DNA of 64,000 nucleotides from an uncultured Oscillospiraceae bacterium (lineage in GTDB: Bacteria; Bacillota; Clostridia; Oscillospirales; Oscillospiraceae). The notes beneath the pieces are model-generated. The model did no database searches. It was not told the origin of the DNA and saw only the letters and a program-made list of their open reading frames with translations. Within the stretch, counting starts at the first letter, position 1. Every line of letters begins with the position of its first letter. The translations under genes and the position numbers were made by a program. Below, piece by piece: positions 47,601 to 56,331 of the stretch. The stretch covers positions 1-64,000 of the forward strand of contig CAKTNW010000006.1 in assembly GCA_934589145.1 (NCBI GenBank). Direction: 5' to 3'.

Positions 47601-50600
47601 ACCGCCGCCGTTCTGGGCGACAACGAAAAGGTGACCTTCACCGTAAGAGTTACCAACAAGGCGGGCGACAGCTATACCGGCAGCCTTGATGTCACCATCA
47701 AGGACGAGCCCTCCATCGTGGATCCCATCCCCGAAAACGGTTACGAGACCCTGGACGACAAGCGTCCCACCATCGGCGCCACCATCATCAACGCCGGTGA
47801 GGAGCCCACCTTCCAGCTGACCCTGAACGGCACGGCTGTCGAGACCACCTATCAGGACGGCCAGGTCACCTATACCCCCGCCGAGGATATGGCGGATGGC
47901 CGTGTGGACGTGGTGCTGTCCGTCACCCGCAAGGATGGCAAGACCGCCTCTCTGAACTGGTACTTCACCGTAGGCGAGGCCCAGTATCAGCTGTACTTCG
48001 GCCAGCTGCACAGCCATACCGGTGAGTATTCCGACGGTGCCGGTACGCTGGAAAGCGCGCTGAACTATGTGAAGGGCCTGTCCCCTGACGCCAACGTCGA
48101 TTTCGTGGCCTTCACCGACCACTCCAACTACTTCGATAAGAGCGGTGCCGCCAACCCCGAGGGCGCGCTGTATGACATGAGCCTTGCCACCGCTTACAGC
48201 CAGGAGCGCTGGAAGAGCTATAAGGACACCATCGCCGCCTTCAATGCCGAGGATAACGGCATCGTCGCCATCGGCGGCTTTGAGATGACCTGGTCCGGCG
48301 GCCCCGGCCACATCAACACCTTCAACACCCCCGGCATCGTCTCCCGCAACAACACCACGCTGAACAACAAGACCGACTACGCCGGCATGAAGGCGTACTA
48401 CGCCCTGCTCGATCAGGCCGAGGGTGCTGACTCCATCAGCCAGTTCAACCACCCCGGCTCCACGTTCGGCACGTTCGGTGACTTCTCGTTCTGGGATCCC
48501 GTCACCGACACGCGTATCGCCATGGTCGAGGTCGGCAACGGCGAGGGCCAGATCGGCGCGGGCGGCTATTACCCGAGCTATGAGTACTACATCATGGCGC
48601 TGGATAAGGGCTGGCACGTCGCCCCCACCAACAACCAGGATAACCACAAGGGCAAGTGGGGCAACGCCAACGACGCCCGCGACGTTATCATCACCGACAA
48701 CTTCTCCGAGGAAGGCATCTATGAGGCCATCCGTGAAAGACGCATGTACGCCACCGAGGATAAGAACCTTGAGGTGACCTACACCGTCAACAACAACCTG
48801 ATGGGCACCATCCTCACCGAGACCCCCGAGAAGCTGGACATCAACGTCACCGTCAATGATCCCGACAGCAGCGATTCCATCAGCAAGGTGGAGATCGTGG
48901 CCAACTCCGGCCGTGTCGTCCACGCCTGGAGCACCGCCGCGGAGCTGGCCTCCGGCAACCTGTCCGTGGAGCTGGATCCTGATTTCAGCTACTACTTCGT
49001 CCGCGTCACCGAGGGTGACGGCGACCTGGCCGTTACCGCTCCCGTCTGGGTAGGCGATACCCTGAAGCTGGGCATCTCCAACGTGGTATGCGGCACCTCC
49101 ACCCCCGTCACCGACGAGGAGCTGACCCTGACCACCACCCTGTTCAACAGCGAGAGCAAGGAAGCCACCGTCAAGTCCCTGACCTACGCCATCAAGGGCG
49201 GTGATGTCATCGGCACCGACACCAAGGGCTATGAGCTGAAAGCCAGCAGCACCCTGGACGTGGACTTCAAGTACACCCCCACCGCCGCCCGCATCATGAC
49301 CATCACCGTCACCGCTGTGGTGGAGCAGGACGGCAAGGAGTTCACCTTCACCAAGGACATCACCCTTGACGTGCTGGCCGCTGATTCCCTGGTGTACATC
49401 GGTATCGACGCCTCTCACTACAACGAGTATGTGGCGGGCAACTACAAGGATTCCATGGGCAACTTCGGCACCCTGGCCGCCGGTTACAGCGTCCGCACCG
49501 TGGAGCTGAAGACCAGCGAGGATCTCATCAACGCCTGCGGCAACGCCAAGTACAAGGCCCTGATCCTCACCGCCCCCTCCCGCCGTCTGGAAGCGGCCCA
49601 GGCCGATCCCAAGACCTACAGCGAGGATGAGCTGGCCGCCATCGCCGCCTTCAACGCTGGCGGCGGCACCGTGATCCTGGCCGGTTGGTCGGATAACTAC
49701 GAGAACTACGACGTGATCCAGAGCAACCCCGATATCAAGCACATGGCCGCCACCCAGAATGATGTGCTGGCCGCCCTGGGCTCCAGCCTGCGGATCAGCG
49801 ACGACGCCACCTATGACGACGTCCGCAGCGCGGCCGACGGTGTGGACAAGTGGCGTCTGTACTTCAGCACCTACAACACGGAGAACTTCCTTGTCGACGG
49901 TGTGGAGGTGGATCCCGACCATCCCTATGATAAGCTCTATACCGAGCGGTTCAGCCACTATGGCGGCGCGTCCGTCTACGCGGTGGGCGCTGACGGCAAT
50001 CCCGCCTCCACCCTGCCTTCCACCGTCTCCCCCGTGGTCTACGGCCACGCCACCACCTATTCCGTTGACGTGGACAGCGACGGTCTGGGCGGCGCTGGTA
50101 CGCCCACGTACACCTACGCCGAGAACGACAACCGCCTGATGGTCATGGCCACCGAGCAGCTGGCAGGCAAGGGCCTGATCATCGTCTCCGGTGCGGCCTT
50201 CATGTCCAACTTCGAGGTGCAGGCCACCATCAGCGACAACGGCTCCGAGAAGAACTACTCCAACTACAAGATCTGCGAGAACCTGATCAACTACCTGAAT
50301 CCCGTGACCATTACCCCCATTGCGAAGGTACAGGCCGAGAAGGATGAGGGCGTCAAGTTCACCGTCGAGGGTATCGTCACCTCCAACGCCTCCGGCTATG
50401 ATAAGGACACCGCGTTCTTCGACTGCATCTATGTTCAGGATGACACCGCCGGCATCAACTGCTTCCCCGTGGCCGGCGAGTTCAAGATCGGCGACAGAGT
50501 GCGCGTCACCGGTACCACCAGCTCCTATCAGGGTGAGCGTCAGCTGGCCGTCACTTCCATTGAGAAGCTCGGCGAGGGCACACCTGTGGAGCCCACGCTG

Positions 50601-51251
50601 GTCACCTCCGCGCAGGTCAACGACGGCAGCGTCCTGGGCAGCCTGATCAAGGTCAAGGGCACCGTCACCAGAATCGAAGAGGCCGAAGGCCTGGTGCAGA
50701 CCATCCTGGTGAAGGACGAGGCCGGCGACGAGTGCCGCGTGTTCATCGACGGTTATATCACCAAGGACAAGGCCATCAACGATCTGGCCATCGGCTGCAA
50801 GATCGAGGTGATCGGTCTGGCCTCCTACGACAACACGTTTGTGCTGTCTGACGGCACAGAGTTCGCGCCCCGTATCCGCATCCGTGACCGCGACGATATC
50901 ACCTGCACCAAGTCCGGCACCGGCGGCGACCACACCCATAACTGGGGCGAGTGGGTCATCACGCAGGAGCCCACCTGCACCAAGGCCGGCTCCAAGACCC
51001 GCACCTGCGATGGCTGCGGCTCCACCGAGACCGTCTCCATCCCCGCCACCGGCCACCACTATGTGAACGGCAAGTGCGAAAACTGCGGCAAGGCAAAGCC
51101 CTCCGGCACGCAGCCCTCTGTCAAGCCCTCCACACCTGTGGAATCCGGCACCACCGCTGACACCAGCAACATGGGCCTGTGGCTTGTGATGCTGAGCCTG
51201 TCCCTGTTCGGCTCCGTCACGCTGCTGCGCAGCAGAAAGCGCCGCGCGTAA
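44613..51251 (+). CDS. Giant surface protein with PHP metallohydrolase and OB-fold-like domains
   Basis: 2212 residues; ATG 44613 has GGAGG 7 bp upstream. After the signal peptide (ILSALLSLVMLLSLLPVAAFA) come beta-rich domains. One of these occurs twice (about residues 270-425 and 620-765; shared SADIWTVGV and AVRGNY(I/L)EW), with a third diverged copy. The first OB-fold-like domain is near 440-560. A PHP domain lies near 1130-1420, with FGQLHSHTGEYSDG (HxH), FVAFTDHSNYF and FNHPGSTFG as metal-site motifs; it resembles the CehA/McbA-type metallohydrolases. A ThuA/GATase-like region (VYIGIDASHYN) and two more OB-like domains follow. The tail has CxxC zinc-ribbon motifs, one helix and RSRKRRA. 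An extracellular phosphoesterase or nuclease role is inferred; the substrate is unknown. Confidence 0.87.
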   Translation: MKGRTSKRILSALLSLVMLLSLLPVAAFATETETTATWTKVTSAPEDWSGTYLIVSEDKGVAFDGSLSTLDAVNDYQSVTITEGTISASKDIAFTIEKLTDGYAIKSASNQYIYQSADANGLKTSTTATANSISLNDDGSVDIVSGGAYLRFNATANQMRFRYYKSSTYTNQQPIALYALTSGGETPVPPAETVAEPTANYENGSELPVGTMITFSCATKDATIHYHTGDGNWVEYTDPIELKANTAFTVKAVRGTAVAEVTFTYKAYTLVDKYVKADTIADGDKVVIVNPANLKALSSEYTGFYNKGTDVTITDDVLDGYTDADIWTVGVSEDGSYTFATAKGEKLSMDTQYSSMPLDKANTAWEISDAKTDGCVYIKNAVRGNYIEWFAEKSNWSSYGTIADTNEALFAQQFFKLTQEKQFVDASEPEPDPEPETATIAAALAGAEGTQFTVKGVVTLVDGQNYYLQDATGGICLRLASKTTDIALGDTIIGTGTRAEYRGMAQLGSGTYEKSSGLKLTAKAAAINTLTTADVCTYVKLTGLEITEIYDNNGAYSNPNITLKDADGNTIQIYKAVINKVDGAWEYAVGDKVDVTAAVGINNTTLQLRNTKTSEITKARENGIVTTLSDGDTVVIFNPANGKALSTEYSGFYNKGTDVTLTNGKLTGYTSADIWTVGVNSDGTYTFSTTEGKKFSMGASYGSTPLDDVNTAWNVTAAQTADCFYIQNAVRGNYLEWYAEKTNWSTYSRISDEALFAQQFYLVVNDGSDTPDAGDLPAAGDQVVIYNQNAQGVLAQQDDNTESPAITNVSAEIADGKATPANGGVVFTVEKNGDYYRFYNAAYGYLCSNGTGNNAFYSKTASDDADWTVAPCSGGVGGYQLESRTAKFNGKYSQFLEFFGGSYKTYSMNKVTDYTIYSFFFYPLAEGVKATSDGIVNTPVVRFTSPDNVLKGLDYTLTFTLDDMSDAEKVEILCDGDAAGIIGDYTVDGKNYTAVVTAAVLGDNEKVTFTVRVTNKAGDSYTGSLDVTIKDEPSIVDPIPENGYETLDDKRPTIGATIINAGEEPTFQLTLNGTAVETTYQDGQVTYTPAEDMADGRVDVVLSVTRKDGKTASLNWYFTVGEAQYQLYFGQLHSHTGEYSDGAGTLESALNYVKGLSPDANVDFVAFTDHSNYFDKSGAANPEGALYDMSLATAYSQERWKSYKDTIAAFNAEDNGIVAIGGFEMTWSGGPGHINTFNTPGIVSRNNTTLNNKTDYAGMKAYYALLDQAEGADSISQFNHPGSTFGTFGDFSFWDPVTDTRIAMVEVGNGEGQIGAGGYYPSYEYYIMALDKGWHVAPTNNQDNHKGKWGNANDARDVIITDNFSEEGIYEAIRERRMYATEDKNLEVTYTVNNNLMGTILTETPEKLDINVTVNDPDSSDSISKVEIVANSGRVVHAWSTAAELASGNLSVELDPDFSYYFVRVTEGDGDLAVTAPVWVGDTLKLGISNVVCGTSTPVTDEELTLTTTLFNSESKEATVKSLTYAIKGGDVIGTDTKGYELKASSTLDVDFKYTPTAARIMTITVTAVVEQDGKEFTFTKDITLDVLAADSLVYIGIDASHYNEYVAGNYKDSMGNFGTLAAGYSVRTVELKTSEDLINACGNAKYKALILTAPSRRLEAAQADPKTYSEDELAAIAAFNAGGGTVILAGWSDNYENYDVIQSNPDIKHMAATQNDVLAALGSSLRISDDATYDDVRSAADGVDKWRLYFSTYNTENFLVDGVEVDPDHPYDKLYTERFSHYGGASVYAVGADGNPASTLPSTVSPVVYGHATTYSVDVDSDGLGGAGTPTYTYAENDNRLMVMATEQLAGKGLIIVSGAAFMSNFEVQATISDNGSEKNYSNYKICENLINYLNPVTITPIAKVQAEKDEGVKFTVEGIVTSNASGYDKDTAFFDCIYVQDDTAGINCFPVAGEFKIGDRVRVTGTTSSYQGERQLAVTSIEKLGEGTPVEPTLVTSAQVNDGSVLGSLIKVKGTVTRIEEAEGLVQTILVKDEAGDECRVFIDGYITKDKAINDLAIGCKIEVIGLASYDNTFVLSDGTEFAPRIRIRDRDDITCTKSGTGGDHTHNWGEWVITQEPTCTKAGSKTRTCDGCGSTETVSIPATGHHYVNGKCENCGKAKPSGTQPSVKPSTPVESGTTADTSNMGLWLVMLSLSLFGSVTLLRSRKRRA

Positions 51252-51283
51252 GGCAAAAGCGGTAACCGACCCGCAACACACGC

Positions 51284-51319
51284 AAAGCCCCCCATCCGGC
51301 TTATGCCGGATGGGGGGCT
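51284..51319. terminator. Bidirectional terminator between convergent genes
   Basis: 16-bp arms, AAGCCCCCCATCCGGC (51284-51299) and its complement (51304-51319), flank a 4-base loop. Confidence 0.9.
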
Positions 51320-51333
51320 TATTCTGTCATTCT

Positions 51334-52230
51334 TCAGTTCTTCGGCACGAACAGCAGGTTCTCGTCCACCTGGATGTCGAAGCCCTCCACCTGCCCGCTG
51401 GCGGTGTACTGCCACATGTCGAACCGGTAATAGAAGTCCGGATAGCTGTTGTAGTCCGCCACCCACAGGGAGTAGTCCGCCAGGCGGCTCAGGTCATAGT
51501 GGTAATATCCCTGCTGGCGGTTGATGTACACCCCCGCCCGATAGCCCGCCGCCTCGATGGTCTGGCAGAAGGCCACGGCGCTGTCCGTCAGGTTGGCGTA
51601 GTCATAGCCGTTGGTGCGGGAATCCTCGGCGCTGACCGGCTCCCAGTCGAAGTACACCGGCAGCTCCAGCGCCCGGCCGTCCAGCCGCTCCAGCACATAC
51701 TGTGCCTCCTCCCGGCCCTCCTCCGCCGTCAGCGCCTGAGAGAAGAAGTATACCCCCGCGTCGATCCCGGCGGCGTGTGCGCCCTCCAGATGGCTGTCAA
51801 ACAGGTCGTCCGGCTGCAGAACACCCTTGCCGTAGCCCCGGAAGCCCAGCCGGATGACGGCGAATTCCACGCCGCTCTCCGCCGCCTTGGCCCAGTCCAC
51901 GTTCTTCTGGAACACCGACAGGTCGACGCCCCGCCGGACGGTGAATTCGCTGCCCGCGTACCAGGGCCGCTCCTCCAGCGTCACGAACTGCCACCGGTGC
52001 AGGGGGCTGACGGCGAAGTTGTCGTGGGGCGTCAGCCATACCATGTTGGCCCCGTCGTTGACGTAGATCTGTCCCGCGTGGGGATCCGGCGTCTCCCACC
52101 GGGCCGCGGGCCGCAGCGAGCGGTACACCAGCACCAGCAGCACCGCCGCCGCGGCTGCCGCCAGCATGACAGCCAGCGCCACCGGCAGGATGCTTCTCCG
52201 CTTTCGTCTCTGTCTCGTCATGGCCGCCAT
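51334..52230 (-). CDS. Membrane-anchored GH25 lysozyme
   Basis: 298 residues from ATG 52230, where GAAGG lies 6 bp upstream and only one base separates it from the previous stop codon. The open frame upstream lies over the reductase gene and is not used. A basic N-terminus (TRQRRKRRS) and one helix anchor the protein. The catalytic barrel starts at RRGVDLSVFQKNVDW and includes YFDWEPVS, with the acidic residues expected of Chalaropsis-type muramidases. Such enzymes cut the beta-1,4 bond of peptidoglycan after N-acetylmuramate. The role could be wall remodelling. Confidence 0.92.
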   Translation of the reverse strand: MAAMTRQRRKRRSILPVALAVMLAAAAAAVLLVLVYRSLRPAARWETPDPHAGQIYVNDGANMVWLTPHDNFAVSPLHRWQFVTLEERPWYAGSEFTVRRGVDLSVFQKNVDWAKAAESGVEFAVIRLGFRGYGKGVLQPDDLFDSHLEGAHAAGIDAGVYFFSQALTAEEGREEAQYVLERLDGRALELPVYFDWEPVSAEDSRTNGYDYANLTDSAVAFCQTIEAAGYRAGVYINRQQGYYHYDLSRLADYSLWVADYNSYPDFYYRFDMWQYTASGQVEGFDIQVDENLLFVPKN

Positions 52231-52231
52231 C

Positions 52232-52825
52232 TCAAGCCTTCGCCTGCATCTGCCACAGCACCTGCTGGGCGAAGTGCCGAGCCCGCTGGGCCTTCTCCTC
52301 GTCCATAAAGGCGGTCTGATAGCCCAGATGCCGTTCGCCGTACAGTCCCAGCCACCGGAGATGGGCATGCTTGCAGGTGCGGCGCAGGGCCTCCTCCCAC
52401 AGGTCGGCTCCCTTCTCCACCCGATAGCCGCAGGTGGTGATGGCCGCCACCGCCTTGCCCTCCCACAGGGAAGGCCCCTTCTCGTCGCCGTAGTACTTGC
52501 ACAGGGCGTAGATGCAGCGATCCAGCGCCGCCTTCATGGGCGCGGTGCAGCTCCACAGATAGATGGGGCTGGCCAACAGCAGCAGGTCGCAGGCCAGGAT
52601 CTCCTCATAGATACCGGTCATGTCGTCGTCAATGACGCAGTTGGGGCCGTCCCAGTCCCACTGGCAACCCCGGCAGGCCATGCAGGGGCTGATGGCCTCG
52701 TCATAGAGGGAATACACCACAAAGGTGTTGCCCGCCGCCTGCCACTCGTCCAGAAACTCCGTCAGCAGCGCACGGGTGTTGCTCTGGCCGCCCCGGGGCG
52801 AACCAAACAAAACGCAGCATTTCAT
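52232..52825 (-). CDS. Flavodoxin-fold NAD(P)H-dependent FMN reductase
   Basis: 197 residues. The FMN phosphate loop is FGSPRGGQSNTRAL, and a cysteine pair (CMACRGCQ) follows the second strand, as in iron-sulfur-flavoprotein-like members. ASPIYLWSCTAPMKAALDR is the conserved FMN-binding and dimerisation region. Members reduce flavins, quinones or other acceptors with NAD(P)H. It is tightly packed between the methyltransferase and lysozyme genes. Confidence 0.9.
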   Translation of the reverse strand: MKCCVLFGSPRGGQSNTRALLTEFLDEWQAAGNTFVVYSLYDEAISPCMACRGCQWDWDGPNCVIDDDMTGIYEEILACDLLLLASPIYLWSCTAPMKAALDRCIYALCKYYGDEKGPSLWEGKAVAAITTCGYRVEKGADLWEEALRRTCKHAHLRWLGLYGERHLGYQTAFMDEEKAQRARHFAQQVLWQMQAKA

Positions 52826-52837
52826 GGCCTTCTCCTT

Positions 52838-53662
52838 TCACACGCGCTCAAAAATGTGGATATCGAATGCCGCCGTGGTGGTCAGGGATCCCAGCGCCGT
52901 CAGACGCTCCTTCCCCGCCCGGGGCGTTTTCCAGCAGTAGGGCGTCATGCCGAACAGCGCCTGAATATCCGCCTGACAGGGCAGGGTGATGGTGTCCCGC
53001 ACACGGGCGATGGTCACATACCGAAAGCCCTCATAGGGCGTCTCCCCCGTCTCGTTGCGATAGGGCCGGTCGTACAGCACCTGCTTCATCTCCCACAGGT
53101 GCTCCGCCGCCGGAACGACGTACAGAAAGTGCCCGCCGGGTCTCAGCACCCGCCGGAACTCGTCAACGGCCAGCGGCGAAAAGCAATCCAGCAGCAGATC
53201 CACGCTGCCGTCCGCCAGCGGCAGATGATAGGCGCTGGCCACGGCGATCTCCGCCTGCCGCACCTTCTTCGCCGCCCGCCGTGCCATGTCCTTGGAGATG
53301 TCGATGCCCGCCAGCCGGGGCTCCTTCCCGGCGTTGGCCAGGATGCTCCAGATGGCGGCGGTATAGTACCCCTCGCCGCAGCCCACGTCCAGCACCGCCG
53401 GTGCGTGGCGGGTATAGGTCAGGGCGATGTCGCACAGGGCATCCCGCAGAAAATCATAGTAGCCCTTGGCGAGAAACGCGCTCCGCGCGGCGGTCATGGC
53501 CTTGTCGTCGCCGGGGGACTTGGAGTGCCGCTGGTTCACCGGCAGCAGATAGGTATAGCCCTCCTTGGCGATGTCAAAGCAGTGCCCGTTGGGGCAGCAA
53601 TAGCGCTTCTCCTCCCGTTCAAGGGGCGCACCGCACACGGTGCAGCGAAAGAGACTTTTCAT
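52838..53662 (-). CDS. rlmA: 23S rRNA (guanine-N1)-methyltransferase, RlmA type
   Basis: 274 residues. An N-terminal zinc finger (CTVCGAPL, then CCPNGHCFD) precedes the class I SAM-binding fold (VLDVGCGEGYYT, GIDISKDM, DLLLDCFSPL). This combination is typical of RlmA enzymes, which methylate N1 of a guanine in helix 35 of 23S rRNA; in Gram-positives the RlmA-II branch is linked to macrolide resistance. The branch cannot be assigned by eye. It overlaps the MATE gene by ATGA. Confidence 0.88.
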   Translation of the reverse strand: MKSLFRCTVCGAPLEREEKRYCCPNGHCFDIAKEGYTYLLPVNQRHSKSPGDDKAMTAARSAFLAKGYYDFLRDALCDIALTYTRHAPAVLDVGCGEGYYTAAIWSILANAGKEPRLAGIDISKDMARRAAKKVRQAEIAVASAYHLPLADGSVDLLLDCFSPLAVDEFRRVLRPGGHFLYVVPAAEHLWEMKQVLYDRPYRNETGETPYEGFRYVTIARVRDTITLPCQADIQALFGMTPYCWKTPRAGKERLTALGSLTTTAAFDIHIFERV

Positions 53663-55053
53663 CGTTCCTCACCCTCCGGCACCGTCACGTCGTGGATCCA
53701 TTTACCCTTTCGGATGCGCAGGAAACACAGGGGACACTTGATCAGGGACTCCGCCTGGATGGCGGCCGCCACCCACCAGTGGGAGCTGCCCAGCACCAGC
53801 GCGAACAGCGCCGTCAGCGGCAGGGCCGCCAGCCACTGGGGCGCGATATCCAGCACGGCGGAGAAAAACACGTCGCCGCCCGAACGCAGCACGCCGGTGA
53901 CGGCGGTGATGGCATAGGCATGCAGCGGAATGGACGCGAAGCCGGTGACCGCCAGCGCCGTGGCGATACGGGCCGTTTCATCATACAGCTTGAACAGCGG
54001 GAAGATCACCGGCTGGAACAGCAGCGGCACCAGTGCCAGCGCAAACACAGCCAGCACCGCGCCCACCAGGATGGTGACCCACAGCAGGGTATGGCTCAGC
54101 TCCAGCACCTCCTCGCGGCTCTGCCCCTCGCCAATGGCTTTGCCCACCATAACGGCGGTGGCCGCGCCAAGGCCGAAGCACACCACCAGGAACAGCCGAT
54201 TCAGGTTGCCCATGACAGCGTTGGCCGCCAGATACTCCACGGAATTGACCGTATAGCCCAGGATCACCGTCAGCATACTGTTGCCCAGACCCCAGAGCAA
54301 TTCGTTGCAGAGCACCGGCGAGGAATACTTCACGAACCGGCGGAGCATCTCCCAGCCGGGGCGGAAAAAGGCTTCCAGGTGCAGGGGCATGGTTCTGCTG
54401 CGCAGAGCGCAGAACAGGCACACCGCAAACTCCGCCACGCGGCTCAGCAGCGTGGCGATGGCCGCGCCCTCCACCCCCAGCATGGGAAAGCCGCACTTGC
54501 CGAAGATCAGCAGATAGTTCATGCCAGTGTTGATCACCGTGGACATGCCGAACAGCTTCATGCCGAAGGCAGAGTTCTCCACGCTGCGCTGTGCGCTGAC
54601 ATAGATGGAGGACAGCATATTGAACACATAGGAAAAGCCGATGATGCGCAGATACGGCGCGCCCAGCACCGACAGATCGTGGTTGTTGCTGAGCAGATCC
54701 ATGATCGCCACCGGCCACCGGTAAAGCACCACGCCGATCACCGCAGCGATGCCTACGCCCAGATAAGCAGCCACGCCCATGGCGCGGCTGATGTTCTCCA
54801 TGTCCTTCTTGCCCCAATACTGGCTGATGAGGATACCCACACCGGACTGGACGCCGAACACGATGGAGATCAGCAGGAACACCGGCACGTTGGCGGTGGT
54901 TACGGCGGCCATGGCCTCGTTGCTCAGGCGGCTGACCATAAAGGTGTCGATCAAGCCCAGGGAGAAGGTGATCAAATTTTGCAGCGCAATAGGCGCCGTC
55001 AGGCGGAAGAGCCGCTCATAAAAGGAACGGGGACGTTTCAGTTCTCGGATCAT
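53659..55053 (-). CDS. MATE-family efflux transporter (second copy)
   Basis: 464 residues with the twelve-helix MATE pattern. LIDTFMVSRLSNEAMAAVTT in helix 1-2 and ILISQYWGKKDMENISRAM in helix 3 are family signals. It differs clearly from the MATE protein at 9629-11032, so it is not a recent duplicate. It is translationally coupled to the RlmA-type methyltransferase downstream, and the cysteine desulfurase gene ends 8 bp before it. Substrate unknown. Confidence 0.92.
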   Translation of the reverse strand: MIRELKRPRSFYERLFRLTAPIALQNLITFSLGLIDTFMVSRLSNEAMAAVTTANVPVFLLISIVFGVQSGVGILISQYWGKKDMENISRAMGVAAYLGVGIAAVIGVVLYRWPVAIMDLLSNNHDLSVLGAPYLRIIGFSYVFNMLSSIYVSAQRSVENSAFGMKLFGMSTVINTGMNYLLIFGKCGFPMLGVEGAAIATLLSRVAEFAVCLFCALRSRTMPLHLEAFFRPGWEMLRRFVKYSSPVLCNELLWGLGNSMLTVILGYTVNSVEYLAANAVMGNLNRLFLVVCFGLGAATAVMVGKAIGEGQSREEVLELSHTLLWVTILVGAVLAVFALALVPLLFQPVIFPLFKLYDETARIATALAVTGFASIPLHAYAITAVTGVLRSGGDVFFSAVLDIAPQWLAALPLTALFALVLGSSHWWVAAAIQAESLIKCPLCFLRIRKGKWIHDVTVPEGEER

Positions 55054-55061
55054 TTCTTACC

Positions 55062-56195
55062 TCATAGCATAGGAAAACGTGTGTTTTTGTGCTGTAAAAG
55101 CGCCGCATACAGCGCGTCGATCTCGTCAAAGGTGGTCTCCGGGCCGAAGCTGACGCGCAGCACGCCGTTGGCCGTGCGCTTGTCCAGCCCCAGGGCTGTC
55201 ACCACATGGCTCAGCTTGCCCCGGTGGCAGGCGCTGCCCGCCGACAGGCAGATGCCCTGACTTCCCAGATCGGTGACCACGTTGGCGCTGGGATACCCCA
55301 CCAGCGACACCATCAGGATATGGGGCGCCTCCCCCTGTCCCACGGCCACCACACCGTCGATGGACAGCAGCTTCTCTTTGCAGTAGGCCTTCACCTCCGC
55401 CATGTGGGCCAGCTTGTCCGCCAGACCCTCGGCGCGCAGCTCCGCCGCCTTGGCGAAGCCCGCGATCTGGGCCGTGGCCTCGGTGCCGGAGCGGGTGCCC
55501 TCCTCCTGTCCGCCGCCGTGGAGCAGCGGGCGGATATTGCGGACATTGGGGCCGACGTACAGTGCGCCGATGCCCTTGGGGCCGCCGATCTTGTGGGCGG
55601 AGAGGCTCATCATGTCCACCCCCAGCGCCTTGGGATCACAGGGCACCTTCATGAAGCCCTGCACCGCGTCGGTATGCAGCAGTGCGCGGCTATGGCGCTC
55701 CTTCAGAAACTGTGCGATCTCCGCCACGGGGAACACGCAGCCGGTCTCATTATTCACCAGCATCACGCTGACCACCGCCGTGTCCTCCCGCAGCGCCTCG
55801 CCCACCTGGGCGGCGGTGATGTGGCCGGTCTTGTCGGGCTTGAGATACGTCACCTCATACCCCTGCTGCTCCAGCGCCCGGCAGGTCTCCAGCACAGCGC
55901 TGTGCTCCACGGTGGTGGTGATGATATGGCGGCCCACATGGCGGTTCTGCCACAGGGCGGCCTGAATGGCCCAGTTGTCGCTCTCCGTGCCGCAGGAGGT
56001 AAAGTGCAGCTCCTTGGGCTGGCACCCCACCGCCCCCGCGATAACGGCCCGATAGCCCTCCACCATCCTCTTGGCCTCCTGTCCCATGGGATACTGGGAG
56101 GAGGGATTGCCGAACTGCTGCGTCAGCACGCGGTACATCTCATCGGCAACAGCCTTGGGCACAGGGGTGGTAGCGGCGTGATCCAGATAAATCAT
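55062..56195 (-). CDS. Cysteine desulfurase (NifS/IscS family)
   Basis: 377 residues. The PLP enzyme releases sulfur from cysteine for Fe-S clusters or tRNA thiolation. YLDHAATTPVP is the N-terminal motif, SLSAHKIGGPKGIG holds the PLP lysine, and LSAGSACHRGK holds the catalytic persulfide cysteine on its loop. A scaffold gene (NifU/IscU) is not adjacent. The divergent gene is mtaB, a radical-SAM methylthiotransferase that needs Fe-S clusters and sulfur, which fits functionally. Confidence 0.93.
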   Translation of the reverse strand: MIYLDHAATTPVPKAVADEMYRVLTQQFGNPSSQYPMGQEAKRMVEGYRAVIAGAVGCQPKELHFTSCGTESDNWAIQAALWQNRHVGRHIITTTVEHSAVLETCRALEQQGYEVTYLKPDKTGHITAAQVGEALREDTAVVSVMLVNNETGCVFPVAEIAQFLKERHSRALLHTDAVQGFMKVPCDPKALGVDMMSLSAHKIGGPKGIGALYVGPNVRNIRPLLHGGGQEEGTRSGTEATAQIAGFAKAAELRAEGLADKLAHMAEVKAYCKEKLLSIDGVVAVGQGEAPHILMVSLVGYPSANVVTDLGSQGICLSAGSACHRGKLSHVVTALGLDKRTANGVLRVSFGPETTFDEIDALYAALLQHKNTRFPML

Positions 56196-56223
56196 AACGG
56201 TTTCCTCTCTATTTTTCGCCAGT

Positions 56224-56258
56224 CGGGTATTGTCATACCCGGCAGAATCAAGTATAAT
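56224..56258 (+). promoter_or_regulatory. mtaB-side promoter with overlapping inverted repeat
   Basis: TTGTCA (56230-56235), exactly 17 bp and TATAAT (56253-56258) form a strong promoter. A perfect inverted repeat, CGGGTAT-TGTC-ATACCCG (56224-56241), covers the -35 box and is a candidate operator in the nifS/mtaB divergent region. Confidence 0.65.
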
Positions 56259-56331
56259 GGGGTATTATTTTAGTAGCGATCTCTCAGTGCTGTAATTTTT
56301 AATTATACTGTATCAAAAAGGAAAGTGCAAG

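Noticed and set aside
44931..51281. 2116-codon open frame on the minus strand opposite the PHP protein
   Set aside because: Same cause: it mirrors the codon pattern of the plus-strand gene, has no start signals and its translation is repetitive Gly/Val/His.
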